A stretch of 11,524 bases of DNA from UBA1672 sp963977495 (GTDB lineage: Bacteria > Pseudomonadota > Alphaproteobacteria > Micavibrionales > Micavibrionaceae). Location: assembly GCA_963977495.1 (NCBI GenBank), contig CAXBOT010000012.1, positions 1-11,524 of the forward strand, given 5' to 3'. The notes under the pieces are model-generated. The model saw only the letters and a list, made by a program, of their open reading frames with translations. It was not told where the DNA came from and searched no databases. This document shows, in pieces, positions 1-6,566 of the stretch; the stretch's first letter is position 1, and every line of letters begins with the position of its first letter. Made by a program: the position numbers and the translations under genes.

Positions 1-1379
1 CTTCTTTCGCCGTTCTCTGAACGATCTTTAGAGAAATTACGCCCTTCTGATCTGTTCTCGCCCGGCTTGCCGTCTCTGAAGTTTCTTTTCTTCTGCGGCG
101 CGCCATCTTCATTACGATCACCAAAGCTACGTTTGCCTTTATAAGCAGGGCGATCCGAACGACCTTGACGATCATCATTGCGATCATCACGACGCTTTGC
201 ACCGAACTTGTTACCGTCAGCTTGTCCGCGATGTGGTCTTTTGCGCTTGCTGCTGTTACGTGAACGCTCATCATTGGCGGGTTTGCCAGGATGTTTGTCA
301 GGGAACAACATTTGCTCAATCGCGTGCCATTTACGACCGTCTTGCGGTGTAATCAAGCAAAGAGATTCACCCTTTGCACCGGCGCGCGCTGTACGGCCAA
401 TACGGTGGATGTAATCTTCCGGTACTTGTGGCAGATCATAGTTAATCACATGCTCTACATGCGGCACATCAAGGCCACGTGCAACAACGTCAGTTGCAAC
501 AAGAATGCGGAATGCTTTGCCGCGATAGGCTTTGATAACGCGATCACGCTTGCTCTGTTTCAAATCACCATGAATGGCATCAGCCTTATAATCATGATCT
601 TGCAACTTTCTGGCGAGTTTATCTGCACCGCGTTTTGTTTTCACAAAAACGATCACAGAACCACCGCGCACATCAAGTTCATCTGTCAGAACTTCATATT
701 TCTTATCCTGATCAACGCGCACAACTTTCTGGTCGATATTCTCAGCCACATTAATGGATGAGCCAATCGCGATGCGTTCAGGATTATGTTGGTATTTATC
801 AGCCATCTTAATGATGTTTTTCGGCATCGTTGCAGAAAACAGCAATGTTTGACGGTCATCAGGAATATGTTTCACGATACGATCGATCTGGATACTGAAA
901 CCCATATCAAGCATACGGTCTGTTTCATCCAAAACAAGGAAACGTGTTTGATCAAGATGCAGATTTCTGCGCTCTAGATGGTCATTGATACGACCGGGTG
1001 TTCCAACAACCAAACGCGGACGGCGTTTCAATTGTGCATATTGTTTGTTCATCGACTCGCCACCGATCAAAAACGCTGTTTTGATATTCGATTTCGGGCC
1101 TAAAAGCTGCTGCATGATCTCCATGACCTGCTTACCAAGCTCACGCGTTGGTGTCATCACCAAGGCGCATTTACGTTCATCATTCAACAAAGCCTCAACA
1201 AGAGGAATAGCGAATGCCGCCGTTTTACCCGTACCTGTTTGCGCAGAGCCGAGAATATCGCGGCCGTCCAAAGCAACCGGAATTGCTTGTGCTTGAATTG
1301 GTGTTGGGACTGTGTATTTCATGCGTGCAAGGGAATCCTGCAGCACACTGTTCAGGCCTAGGCCATCAAAGTTTTTCAT
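1..1379 (-). CDS. rhlE: DEAD-box ATP-dependent RNA helicase, RhlE-like (3' end cut by window edge)
   Basis: This gene encodes an ATP-dependent RNA helicase that probably remodels ribosomal or messenger RNA in the cytoplasm. 459 codons are visible from the ATG at 1379 and the frame is still open at base 1, so the C-terminus is missing. Visible motifs in order are: Q motif PTPIQ (25-29), motif I AQTGTGKT (46-53), Ia PTRELGKQ (77-84), GG (106-107), TPGR (127-130), motif II as DETD (151-154), III SAT (182-184), V ATDVVARGLD (295-304) and VI HRIGRTARAG (325-334). After about residue 365 comes a low-complexity basic tail rich in R, K, G, N and D, typical of RhlE/DeaD RNA-binding extensions. Motif II carries Thr where Ala is canonical. 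The Shine-Dalgarno is weak (GAAAGAA). The RhlE assignment rests on the N-terminal core; the family call is secure and the exact orthology less so. Confidence 0.95.
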   Translation of the reverse strand, partial: MKNFDGLGLNSVLQDSLARMKYTVPTPIQAQAIPVALDGRDILGSAQTGTGKTAAFAIPLVEALLNDERKCALVMTPTRELGKQVMEIMQQLLGPKSNIKTAFLIGGESMNKQYAQLKRRPRLVVGTPGRINDHLERRNLHLDQTRFLVLDETDRMLDMGFSIQIDRIVKHIPDDRQTLLFSATMPKNIIKMADKYQHNPERIAIGSSINVAENIDQKVVRVDQDKKYEVLTDELDVRGGSVIVFVKTKRGADKLARKLQDHDYKADAIHGDLKQSKRDRVIKAYRGKAFRILVATDVVARGLDVPHVEHVINYDLPQVPEDYIHRIGRTARAGAKGESLCLITPQDGRKWHAIEQMLFPDKHPGKPANDERSRNSSKRKRPHRGQADGNKFGAKRRDDRNDDRQGRSDRPAYKGKRSFGDRNEDGAPQKKRNFRDGKPGENRSEGRNFSKDRSENGER

Positions 1380-1728
1380 TGTATTTCTTTCACTGTAAAG
1401 CCTGCACAACAAGAACCACACCATGCGGCGTTGTCATGTTCCGGTCTTTTCTTTTTATCGACCGGTAAAAACGAACTTTTCAGGAAAGAGTGAATTCTTA
1501 GATTTCACGCATCCACATGCTTTGATTGGTGGATACTTTGCTAAAAGCTCTGATTTATTTAGCTTATCAATTTACTTACGCGCTTTCACGCTGGGGCGGA
1601 ACATGACAGGTTTTTCGATATGCGTCAAGAAAATAGATTTTTTCTTTAAATACAGTCTTTTACAGCCCTGCTTTAAATGTTACAGAAGTTATTAAGCATA
1701 AAGCACCGCTGATAATAGGCCAAAAACC
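1380..1728. other. Divergent intergenic region, helicase leader and AEC upstream region
   Basis: No convincing gene lies in these 349 nt. The stretch holds the candidate helicase promoter and its leader. The leader contains one stem-loop, CCGGTC (1441-1446) pairing with GACCGG (1460-1465) around a 13-nt loop. A 90-codon open frame at 1423-1695 on the plus strand has no usable ribosome binding site and a Phe/Ser/Tyr-rich composition that resembles no family, so I treat it as chance. No clear promoter for the AEC gene was found. Confidence 0.5.
1600..1628 (-). promoter_or_regulatory. Candidate sigma-70 promoter for the helicase gene
   Basis: Read leftward, TTGACG (1628-1623) and CATGTT (1605-1600) are separated by exactly 17 nt. 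The -35 is 5/6 to consensus and the -10 only 3/6. Transcription would begin near 1593, leaving a leader of about 210 nt before the ATG at 1379. Long leaders are known for cold-induced DEAD-box helicase mRNAs, but cold induction here is inference. Confidence 0.35.
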
Positions 1729-2658
1729 ATGGTATTTGAAACACTGATCCTGAACGTTATTCCACTCTATGGGTTAATATTGCTCGGCTTTATTATCGGC
1801 AAAACCACCGATCTGGATGTAAAGCCCATCGCCACCTTGATGCTCTATGCGCTGCTGCCCGTGGTGATGTTCGGCGCAACAGGTACGATGAATTTCACGG
1901 CAGATTACTTTTTCCCGCCCTTTATCATCGGCACAATTTCGATTGTTGCCTCGACCACAGGCTATCTGATTGCGCGCAAAATCTGGGGCGCGAATGATAA
2001 GCGGCATAATTTGCTCGGCATGCTGGGGGTCAGCTCCAACGCCACCTATTTCGGTGTTCCTATTGCCATCGCCCTGATGGGTAAGGAATGGCTTAGCGTT
2101 TATATGATTATGGTGCTGCCGCTTTTTATACTCGACTGCACGCTGGGCTATTACTTTGCGGTGCGCGGCGAAAGCACAATCAAACAAAGCCTTGTGCGCG
2201 TGGCCAGACTGCCTATTTTATACGGCGCGATTTTGGGGCTGCTGTTCAATCTGACGGGCTATGATTTACCGCCTTTGGCACTGGAATATTGGGAGCGCTT
2301 TACCGGCACGATGATTATTCTGGGAATGATGATTATCGGCTCCGGCCTTGCGCAAATGGATCGCGTGCGTTTTGACACGTCGTTTTTTGTCGGCGTTGTG
2401 CTGCTGCGCTATATTCTTTGGCCTGTGCTTGGCCTGCTCTGGGTGTTTGCCGATATTCATTATTTCCATGTCCTGCCCGACACGATCCACGGCTTGGTGA
2501 TTTTGATTGTCGCCTGCCCGCTCGCTGCCAATACGGTGGCCTATGCGGTAAAGCTCGACCTACACCCCGCGCTCACCTCTTGCATGGTTTTGGTCACAAC
2601 ATTTATGGCGCTCGCCTTTATCCCTTTTATGATGTGGGCAAAAACTATTCTGTTTTAA
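1729..2658 (+). CDS. AEC family (auxin efflux carrier type) membrane transporter
   Basis: A predicted inner-membrane transporter of 309 aa, the usual length for bacterial AEC (PF03547) proteins, built of about ten hydrophobic segments. Family hallmarks are the first-half element SSNATYFGVPIAIALMG (around 100-117) and the second-half element with CPLAANTVAYA followed by a Thr-rich helix (around 263-292). They match the two inverted-repeat cores of the fold. Characterised relatives move organic acids or other small organic anions, but no substrate can be read from this sequence. The gene is monocistronic in appearance and divergent from the helicase. The ATG at 1729 is kept because the first helix begins right after it, although no strong Shine-Dalgarno precedes it. 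Confidence 0.88.
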   Translation: MVFETLILNVIPLYGLILLGFIIGKTTDLDVKPIATLMLYALLPVVMFGATGTMNFTADYFFPPFIIGTISIVASTTGYLIARKIWGANDKRHNLLGMLGVSSNATYFGVPIAIALMGKEWLSVYMIMVLPLFILDCTLGYYFAVRGESTIKQSLVRVARLPILYGAILGLLFNLTGYDLPPLALEYWERFTGTMIILGMMIIGSGLAQMDRVRFDTSFFVGVVLLRYILWPVLGLLWVFADIHYFHVLPDTIHGLVILIVACPLAANTVAYAVKLDLHPALTSCMVLVTTFMALAFIPFMMWAKTILF

Positions 2659-2669
2659 AGAGAAATTTG

Positions 2670-2698
2670 TTGGTTTCCGCATTATTACAAACTATATT
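2670..2698 (+). promoter_or_regulatory. Candidate promoter for the amidotransferase-dnaQ pair
   Basis: TTGGTT (2670-2675) and TATATT (2693-2698) are spaced by 17 nt. The -10 is 5/6 to consensus, the -35 only 3/6. A start near 2705 gives a leader of about 33 nt carrying the ribosome binding site AGGA at 2727-2730, 7 nt before the ATG at 2738. Only the pattern supports this. Confidence 0.35.
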
Positions 2699-2737
2699 AT
2701 GCGACCAATCATGACTGCTTATATTTAGGAACATATA

Positions 2738-3451
2738 ATGAAAAAGACTGCTCTTATCATCATACACCAATCATCTGTGCATCTTGGCTCATTTACCAAT
2801 GTGCTTAAACAAAACGACTTCGATGTACAGCCTGTCTATACCTATAAGGATGATATTACGGTGATTGATCCGTTGGCGCATGACGTTGTTGTAATGCTTG
2901 GCGGTTCGTTTGGTGTTTATAATCAAAATGAATTTCCCGTTTTGAAAAATGAGTTGGCTTTCTTAAAAGCGCGCATTGCCGCCGATAAACCGACAATCGG
3001 CATTTGTTTGGGGTCACAAATGATCGCCGCCGCCCTTGGCGCGAAAGTATATGTTGGCGAAAAGGGTCAGGAATTCGGCTGGTTGCCGCTCACCGCAACA
3101 GATGCGGGGCAAAACTCCCCCATAAAGCATTTAGATAGCGCGCACACGCAAATGTTCTTCTCGCACGGCGATACATTTGATTTGCCCGAAGGCGCGGTGC
3201 TTCTCGCCTCCTCAGAGCTATATAAGAACCAAGCCTATTCATACGGCAAGAATATCATCGCAACCCAGTTCCACCCCGAAGTCGAAACAGACATCGTTGA
3301 GGAATTTTTGATCAAACATGCGAATGACCTCTCCGGCCCGAATCCGATTGCCGATGTGCATCAAATCAGAATTGATACCAAGAACTATATCGACACATTG
3401 AAAACGCAAACTTCCAAATTCCTGAATGAATGGTTACACTCGGTAGCGTAA
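2738..3451 (+). CDS. Class I glutamine amidotransferase (GMP-synthase-like GATase domain)
   Basis: A stand-alone cytoplasmic class I glutamine amidotransferase of 237 aa. The nucleophile elbow GICLGSQ places the catalytic Cys at residue 90. The His-Glu pair of the triad lies in QFHPEVE (H179, E181), and an oxyanion-loop-like GGSFGVY is at 55-61. These are the features of GuaA-type GATase domains, but no synthetase domain follows, so the acceptor of the released ammonia is unknown. Many such proteins are annotated as GMP synthase-like or gamma-glutamyl hydrolases. A C-terminal extension of about 40 residues follows the catalytic domain. AGGA at 2727-2730 supports the start. dnaQ follows after 19 nt, so the two are probably one transcript, though no functional link to proofreading is known. 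Confidence 0.87.
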   Translation: MKKTALIIIHQSSVHLGSFTNVLKQNDFDVQPVYTYKDDITVIDPLAHDVVVMLGGSFGVYNQNEFPVLKNELAFLKARIAADKPTIGICLGSQMIAAALGAKVYVGEKGQEFGWLPLTATDAGQNSPIKHLDSAHTQMFFSHGDTFDLPEGAVLLASSELYKNQAYSYGKNIIATQFHPEVETDIVEEFLIKHANDLSGPNPIADVHQIRIDTKNYIDTLKTQTSKFLNEWLHSVA

Positions 3452-3470
3452 GCAGCATGAGGACACCTCG

Positions 3471-4166
3471 ATGATTCGCGAAATCGTATTCGATACAGAA
3501 ACCACGGGCATGGATCCGTTTGCCGGCGACCGCATTGTAGAGATCGGCGCGGTGGAGTTGATCAACCATTTGCCCACGGGCAAAACGCTCCAGCTTTATA
3601 TCAATCCTGAGCGCGAAGTGCCCGCCGAGGCCACCGCCGTCCATGGCATCACCAATGAATTTTTGCGCGATAAGCCGATCTTTTCGCAAGTCTATAGCGA
3701 TTTTCTCGACTTTATCGGCGCCGATTCCATACTGGTTGCCCATAACGCGGAATTCGATATGAGATTCGTGAATTGGGAGTTGGAGCAGGTCGGGCATAAA
3801 GCCATCGCGCCCAATCGCGTGGTGGACAGCCTGAAAATCGCGCGGCAGAAATTCCCCGGATCGCCTGCCAACCTTGATGCGCTGTGTCGTCGTTTCGCCA
3901 TTGATAATACAGAGCGTACCTATCACGGCGCGCTGCTCGACTCCGAATTACTCGCCGAAGTGTATCTGGAGCTTTTGGGCGGACGCCAGCGCGGCCTTGG
4001 CCTGATGGATGATAAAAAGGGCGCAAACGGCGCAGGCGGCACAGTTGCTCGCCCCTTCCGCGAACCGCGCCCGCACGCAGCAAGCCCCGAAGAAATCGCC
4101 GCACACAAAGAATTCCTAGGCGAACTCACCGATCCGTTATGGGAGAAGTTGAAGGGTGTTAAATAA
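3471..4166 (+). CDS. dnaQ: DNA polymerase III subunit epsilon (3'-5' proofreading exonuclease)
   Basis: Proofreading subunit of the replicative polymerase, 231 aa, a normal length for alphaproteobacterial epsilon. ExoI is FDTETTG (D8, E10), ExoII HNAEFD (D96) and ExoIII YHGALLDSELL (H152, D157), giving the full DEDDh set of metal ligands and the catalytic His. Gly-Arg-Gln-Arg followed by GLGL at 171-178 sits where epsilon carries its beta-clamp contact, but assigning it as a clamp motif is inference. A flexible Gly/Pro/Arg-rich linker (about 180-205) leads to a C-terminal helix ending in DPLWEKL, which probably binds the alpha subunit. GAGG at 3459-3462, 8 nt before the ATG, fixes the start. 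The likely transcript end is the terminator at 4341-4381. Confidence 0.95.
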   Translation: MIREIVFDTETTGMDPFAGDRIVEIGAVELINHLPTGKTLQLYINPEREVPAEATAVHGITNEFLRDKPIFSQVYSDFLDFIGADSILVAHNAEFDMRFVNWELEQVGHKAIAPNRVVDSLKIARQKFPGSPANLDALCRRFAIDNTERTYHGALLDSELLAEVYLELLGGRQRGLGLMDDKKGANGAGGTVARPFREPRPHAASPEEIAAHKEFLGELTDPLWEKLKGVK

Positions 4167-4168
4167 AA

Positions 4169-4177
4169 CTATCCACA
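4169..4177 (+). other. DnaA-box-like 9-mer
   Basis: CTATCCACA lies three bases after the dnaQ stop codon. It differs at one position from the consensus TTATCCACA. It is listed because a perfect box occurs at the other end of the same AT-rich gap. DnaA binding is unproven. Confidence 0.25.
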
Positions 4178-4238
4178 AACAACCGATTAAAATCGCTTTT
4201 GGACTCGGAATCTATATACCTGCAGTTTAATATTCAGA

Positions 4239-4259
4239 TATTCATTAGAATAATGAATA
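4239..4259. repeat. Perfect 9-bp inverted repeat with GAA loop
   Basis: TATTCATTA (4239-4247) is followed by GAA and its exact complement TAATGAATA (4251-4259). No T-run follows on either strand, so it is not a standard terminator. It could be an operator dyad, or the first hairpin of the structured RNA that follows. TAGAAT (4246-4251) inside it resembles a -10 box, but I found no matching -35. Confidence 0.5.
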
Positions 4260-4381
4260 CTCGAGATGGTGGTAGAACCGCCCAGAAGAATAGGGTCCGG
4301 AAAACCCTGATTCTTCAAAATGGAGCGATAACACTCGCATTCAGGTCACTTTCATTGCATCGAGGGTGACCTGATTTTTTT
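4260..4381 (+). ncRNA. Candidate small RNA or structured dnaQ 3' UTR
   Basis: Consecutive hairpins end in an intrinsic terminator. GGTGGT (4268-4273) pairs with ACCGCC (4277-4282) with one G-U. GAAGAATAGGGT (4285-4296) pairs with 4304-4316 over 12 bp with a single bulged G. A short GCGA/TCGC hairpin lies at 4325-4338, and the terminator stem follows at 4341-4374. CTCGA (4260-4264) could also pair with TCGAG (4360-4364) in the terminator loop. No open frame of note is present. I do not recognise the family: it lacks the SRP RNA, 6S RNA and tmRNA hallmarks. Either a stand-alone sRNA starts near 4260 or the dnaQ mRNA carries a 175-nt structured tail. The 5' end is uncertain. Confidence 0.45.
4341..4381 (+). 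terminator. Strong intrinsic terminator downstream of dnaQ / sRNA
   Basis: TCAGGTCAC (4341-4349) pairs perfectly with GTGACCTGA (4366-4374) across a 16-nt loop, followed directly by seven T residues (4375-4381). No comparable U-tract exists on the minus strand, so it ends rightward transcription before the que operon promoter. Confidence 0.85.
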
Positions 4382-4428
4382 AACATTGACCTTTAAAGAT
4401 CAATGCTCCTACATACTGTAGGCACAGT

Positions 4429-4457
4429 TTGACAATTTGTAAAACAAAAATCACAAT
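4429..4457 (+). promoter_or_regulatory. Possible upstream promoter
   Basis: A perfect -35 TTGACA (4429-4434) is followed after 17 nt by CACAAT (4452-4457), 4/6 to the -10 consensus. It sits just right of the CCTACA/TGTAGG dyad, which would be well placed for a regulator. It would give a leader of about 260 nt ahead of queC or an unannotated small RNA. The weak -10 keeps confidence low. Confidence 0.25.
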
Positions 4458-4559
4458 TAATTGCACTATAGAGTTCCCGCAAAATACACCTTATATTTAC
4501 TGTTTGTTCTCAACTTTCATAAAACAATAACAAACATGCTCAATGTTTTTAATTTGTTC

Positions 4560-4568
4560 TGTGGATAA
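4560..4568 (-). other. Perfect DnaA-box sequence
   Basis: TGTGGATAA is the exact complement of TTATCCACA, the strong DnaA-box consensus, within AT-rich non-coding DNA. The same 9-mer also appears by chance inside the queE coding region near 6409, so a single match is weak evidence. Confidence 0.3.
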
Positions 4569-4618
4569 AGTGTTTTATATTTTCGAAAGCAAGGTCATAT
4601 TTTTTAAAACCTAAACCC

Positions 4619-4647
4619 TTCCCATAATGCCAAATCCTTGCTATAAA
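4619..4647 (+). promoter_or_regulatory. Candidate promoter of the que operon
   Basis: TTCCCA (4619-4624, 4/6) and TATAAA (4642-4647, 5/6) are separated by 17 nt. Transcription would begin near 4654, about 20 nt before the preQ1 aptamer, which suits a short riboswitch leader. A small GGGA/TCCC hairpin (4659-4669) lies between the start and the aptamer. Confidence 0.45.
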
Positions 4648-4675
4648 ACGCGCATCTTGGGATAATCCCGAAATA

Positions 4676-4714
4676 ATGGGTCGCAGCCTACCCCATGTAA
4701 AACGAAAACAAGGA
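4676..4714 (+). promoter_or_regulatory. preQ1-I riboswitch overlapping the queC ribosome binding site
   Basis: This leader closely resembles the class I preQ1 aptamer described in Thermoanaerobacter. P1 is formed by ATGGG (4676-4680) and CCCAT (4692-4696). The loop begins TCGCAG (4681-4686), and the unpaired C at 4691 matches the ligand-contacting cytosine just before the 3' P1 strand. The A-rich tail (4699-4708) ends in ACAAGGA (4708-4714), where C4709 and G4712 are positioned to pair with G4686 and C4684 as P2 of the H-type pseudoknot. AAGGA (4710-4714) is also the Shine-Dalgarno of queC, 9 nt before its ATG. Binding of preQ1 should therefore hide the ribosome binding site and lower translation. 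One extra loop base and a slightly longer tail distinguish it from the reference. Placement before queC-D-E-F is the expected context. Confidence 0.9.
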
Positions 4715-4723
4715 CACGAAACC

Positions 4724-5422
4724 ATGAAGACCATCGTTATCTGCTCCGGCGGATTAGATTCTGTGACACTGGCTTATAAAGTCGCCGCCGAGCATACGCT
4801 TCTCGGTTTGGTTTCCTTTGATTACGGACAGCGTCATAAGAAGGAGCTGGCCTACGCCGCGCGCGCAGCCGAAGCACTGGGCGTGCCCCATGACATTATT
4901 GATATTTCAAATATCGGCGCGTTGCTGACCGGCTCCTCGCTCACTGATAATATCGCCGTACCTGACGGGCATTACGCCGAGCAAACAATGAAGATCACCG
5001 TCGTACCAAACCGCAATGCCATCATGTTGAGCATTGCCTATGGCGTTGCCAGTGCGCGCAAGGCCGACGCGGTAGCGACCGCCGTTCATGGGGGGGATCA
5101 TTTTATCTATCCCGATTGCAGACCGGATTTCATCCATACATTCGAAACCATGCAAAATCACGCGCTGGAGGGGCTGTCTGACATCACGCTCTATACGCCG
5201 TTTTTAGATAAAACCAAGGCCGACATCACCGCGCAAGGCGCACAGTTGGGCGTTCCGTTTGATGATACATGGTCATGCTATAAAGGCGGGGAGCACCATT
5301 GCGGGCGCTGCGGTACATGCGTAGAACGCCGCGAAGCCTTTGACCTTGCCCATATCAAAGACCCGACCACCTATCTCGATCAGGATTTCTGGATTGAAGC
5401 CGTTAAAAGAGGAGCGCAATAA
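4724..5422 (+). CDS. queC: 7-cyano-7-deazaguanine (preQ0) synthase QueC
   Basis: QueC converts 7-carboxy-7-deazaguanine, ammonia and ATP to preQ0 in queuosine biosynthesis in the cytoplasm. The 232-aa protein begins with the PP-loop ATP-binding motif SGGLDS (8-13). Near the C-terminus the zinc site is complete: C185, C193, C196 and C199 within the segment SCYKGGEHHCGRCGTC. An in-frame upstream ATG at 4676 is rejected because it forms part of the riboswitch P1 stem and would add 16 non-conserved residues. The ATG at 4724 has AAGGA 9 nt upstream and starts at the conserved first strand MKTIVICSGG. It is first in the que operon, and queD starts 3 nt after its stop. Confidence 0.96.
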   Translation: MKTIVICSGGLDSVTLAYKVAAEHTLLGLVSFDYGQRHKKELAYAARAAEALGVPHDIIDISNIGALLTGSSLTDNIAVPDGHYAEQTMKITVVPNRNAIMLSIAYGVASARKADAVATAVHGGDHFIYPDCRPDFIHTFETMQNHALEGLSDITLYTPFLDKTKADITAQGAQLGVPFDDTWSCYKGGEHHCGRCGTCVERREAFDLAHIKDPTTYLDQDFWIEAVKRGAQ

Positions 5423-5425
5423 CCG

Positions 5426-5791
5426 ATGTACACGATTTATAAAGAATATCATTTCTCTGCTTCGCACATCCTGCCGCAACTGCCCGCAGATCACCCTTGC
5501 GCGCGGATGCATGGGCATAATTATGTGGTGGAGGTCGAATTGCAATCCGAAGAGCTTGACCAATACGGTTTCGTGCGTGATTACCGCGAGCTCGACGAGT
5601 TGAAAATCTATATCGATTCCACCATCGACCACCGCCACCTGAATGATGTGCTGGGCGATGATAATGTCACGGCGGAAAATCTGGCGAAATTCCTTTATGA
5701 TTGGTGCGCCAATCGCTGGGGTGAGGTCACCGCCGTACGTGTACGCGAAACCCCGAAATCCTGCGCGGAATACAGACCGACACAGGCATAA
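5426..5791 (+). CDS. queD: 6-carboxy-5,6,7,8-tetrahydropterin synthase QueD
   Basis: QueD (PTPS/6-pyruvoyltetrahydropterin synthase family) turns dihydroneopterin triphosphate into 6-carboxytetrahydropterin, the step before QueE. At 121 aa it has the normal QueD length. Zinc ligands are H14 (in FSASH), H29 and H31 (in MHGHN). The catalytic Cys is C25 in DHPCARMHGHN. D68-H69 in IDHRHLN supply the remaining catalytic pair, and E108 in VRETP is the substrate-binding glutamate. GAGGAG within the end of queC serves as ribosome binding site, so translation is probably coupled. Confidence 0.95.
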   Translation: MYTIYKEYHFSASHILPQLPADHPCARMHGHNYVVEVELQSEELDQYGFVRDYRELDELKIYIDSTIDHRHLNDVLGDDNVTAENLAKFLYDWCANRWGEVTAVRVRETPKSCAEYRPTQA

Positions 5792-5832
5792 AGACAGACC
5801 GCGCGAGCAACATATAAGAAATTGAAAAACCA

Positions 5833-6558
5833 ATGGCAGCGACAATCCGCATTTCCGAGATTTTCGGCCCCACAATTCAGGGGGAGGGCGCCTTAATCGG
5901 GCAGCCCACCGTTTTTGTACGCACAGGCGGGTGTGATTACAGATGTTCATGGTGCGATACATTGCACGCGGTGGATAATGATTTTCGCGCCGACTGGACG
6001 CCGATGAGCGCTGCAGAAATTTGCACCGAAATTGAAACTTTATCAGGGGGCGTGCCGATTATGGTGTCGTTGTCCGGTGGTAATCCCGCCATTCAACCGC
6101 TGCGCCCACTCATCGAACTTGGTCATGAAAAAGGGTATAAATTCGCCCTTGAAACCCAAGGCTCTATCGCCAAGGATTGGTTTGCTGATCTGGATGTGCT
6201 GACCCTATCCCCCAAACCACCGAGCAGCGCGATGGACACGGACTACGCCCTGTTGACAGAATGCATCACGCTGGCTGGGGATAGTGCGGATATCTCGCTT
6301 AAAATTGTTATTCAAGACGAAGCGGATTATTTCTATGCACGCGATCTGGCAACACGCTACCCCAATTTACCGATGTATCTGCAACCTGTGAACCACACAC
6401 CGCCGCTTGTGGATAAACCCTGTGATGAAATCGACATAGATGGTATTATGACGCGCATGCGCTGGCTGATTGATCGCGCCGCGCAAGATCATTGGCATAA
6501 TGTGCACATCCTTCCGCAACTGCATGTTCTGCTCTGGGGCAATAAACGCGGCGTGTAA
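5833..6558 (+). CDS. queE: 7-carboxy-7-deazaguanine synthase QueE (radical SAM)
   Basis: QueE is a radical SAM enzyme that contracts the 6-carboxytetrahydropterin ring to 7-carboxy-7-deazaguanine. In this 241-aa protein the cluster motif is CDYRCSWC (C34, C38, C41), the usual CX3CX2C. It is preceded by the family-typical start SEIFGPTIQGEGALIGQPTVF at about 8-28 and followed by SGGNPAI (a GGEP-like SAM-binding element) and the C-terminal signature LLWGNKRGV. It lies 41 nt after queD. Its ribosome binding site is weak (AAGAAATTG), but the conserved N-terminus begins right at the ATG at 5833. Confidence 0.96.
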   Translation: MAATIRISEIFGPTIQGEGALIGQPTVFVRTGGCDYRCSWCDTLHAVDNDFRADWTPMSAAEICTEIETLSGGVPIMVSLSGGNPAIQPLRPLIELGHEKGYKFALETQGSIAKDWFADLDVLTLSPKPPSSAMDTDYALLTECITLAGDSADISLKIVIQDEADYFYARDLATRYPNLPMYLQPVNHTPPLVDKPCDEIDIDGIMTRMRWLIDRAAQDHWHNVHILPQLHVLLWGNKRGV

Positions 6559-6566
6559 AAGACGGC

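Larger units (their letters stand above)
4384..4618. other. AT-rich intergenic segment with inverted repeats
   Basis: No gene is seen. Two dyads lie at its left end. CATTGA (4384-4389) and TCAATG (4400-4405) flank the palindrome CTTTAAAG. CCTACA (4408-4413) pairs with TGTAGG (4417-4422) around TAC. The remainder is strongly AT-rich with scattered TTGTTCT and AACAA motifs and a DnaA-box match at 4560-4568. The dyads may be operators. The segment could be a regulatory region or, less likely, part of a replication origin. Confidence 0.4.

Noticed and set aside
178..1296. Plus-strand open frames of 63-156 codons across the left end
   Set aside because: They are antisense to the helicase, whose minus-strand translation shows every DEAD-box motif in one continuous frame.
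1423..1695. 90-codon plus-strand ORF in the helicase/AEC intergenic region
   Set aside because: No ribosome binding site, no recognisable family, unusual aromatic and Ser-rich composition, and it overlaps the likely helicase promoter and leader.
4260..4381. Known RNA families (4.5S SRP RNA, 6S RNA, tmRNA) for the hairpin array
   Set aside because: The GGTCCGGAA fragment recalls SRP RNA, but the symmetric loop and GGAAGCAGCC context are missing. There is no 6S-type closing stem with large bubble and no tRNA-like domain.
4676..4723. Upstream in-frame ATG giving queC 16 extra residues
   Set aside because: That ATG forms the first strand of the riboswitch P1 stem. The ATG at 4724 has the proper ribosome binding site and the conserved QueC N-terminus.
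4549..4734. 61-codon minus-strand ORF upstream of queC
   Set aside because: It lies antisense to the que promoter and preQ1 riboswitch and has no family likeness.
6409..6417. Perfect DnaA-box 9-mer TGTGGATAA within queE
   Set aside because: It encodes conserved-looking Leu-Val-Asp-Lys codons inside a gene and is most simply chance. It also lowers the weight of the intergenic boxes.
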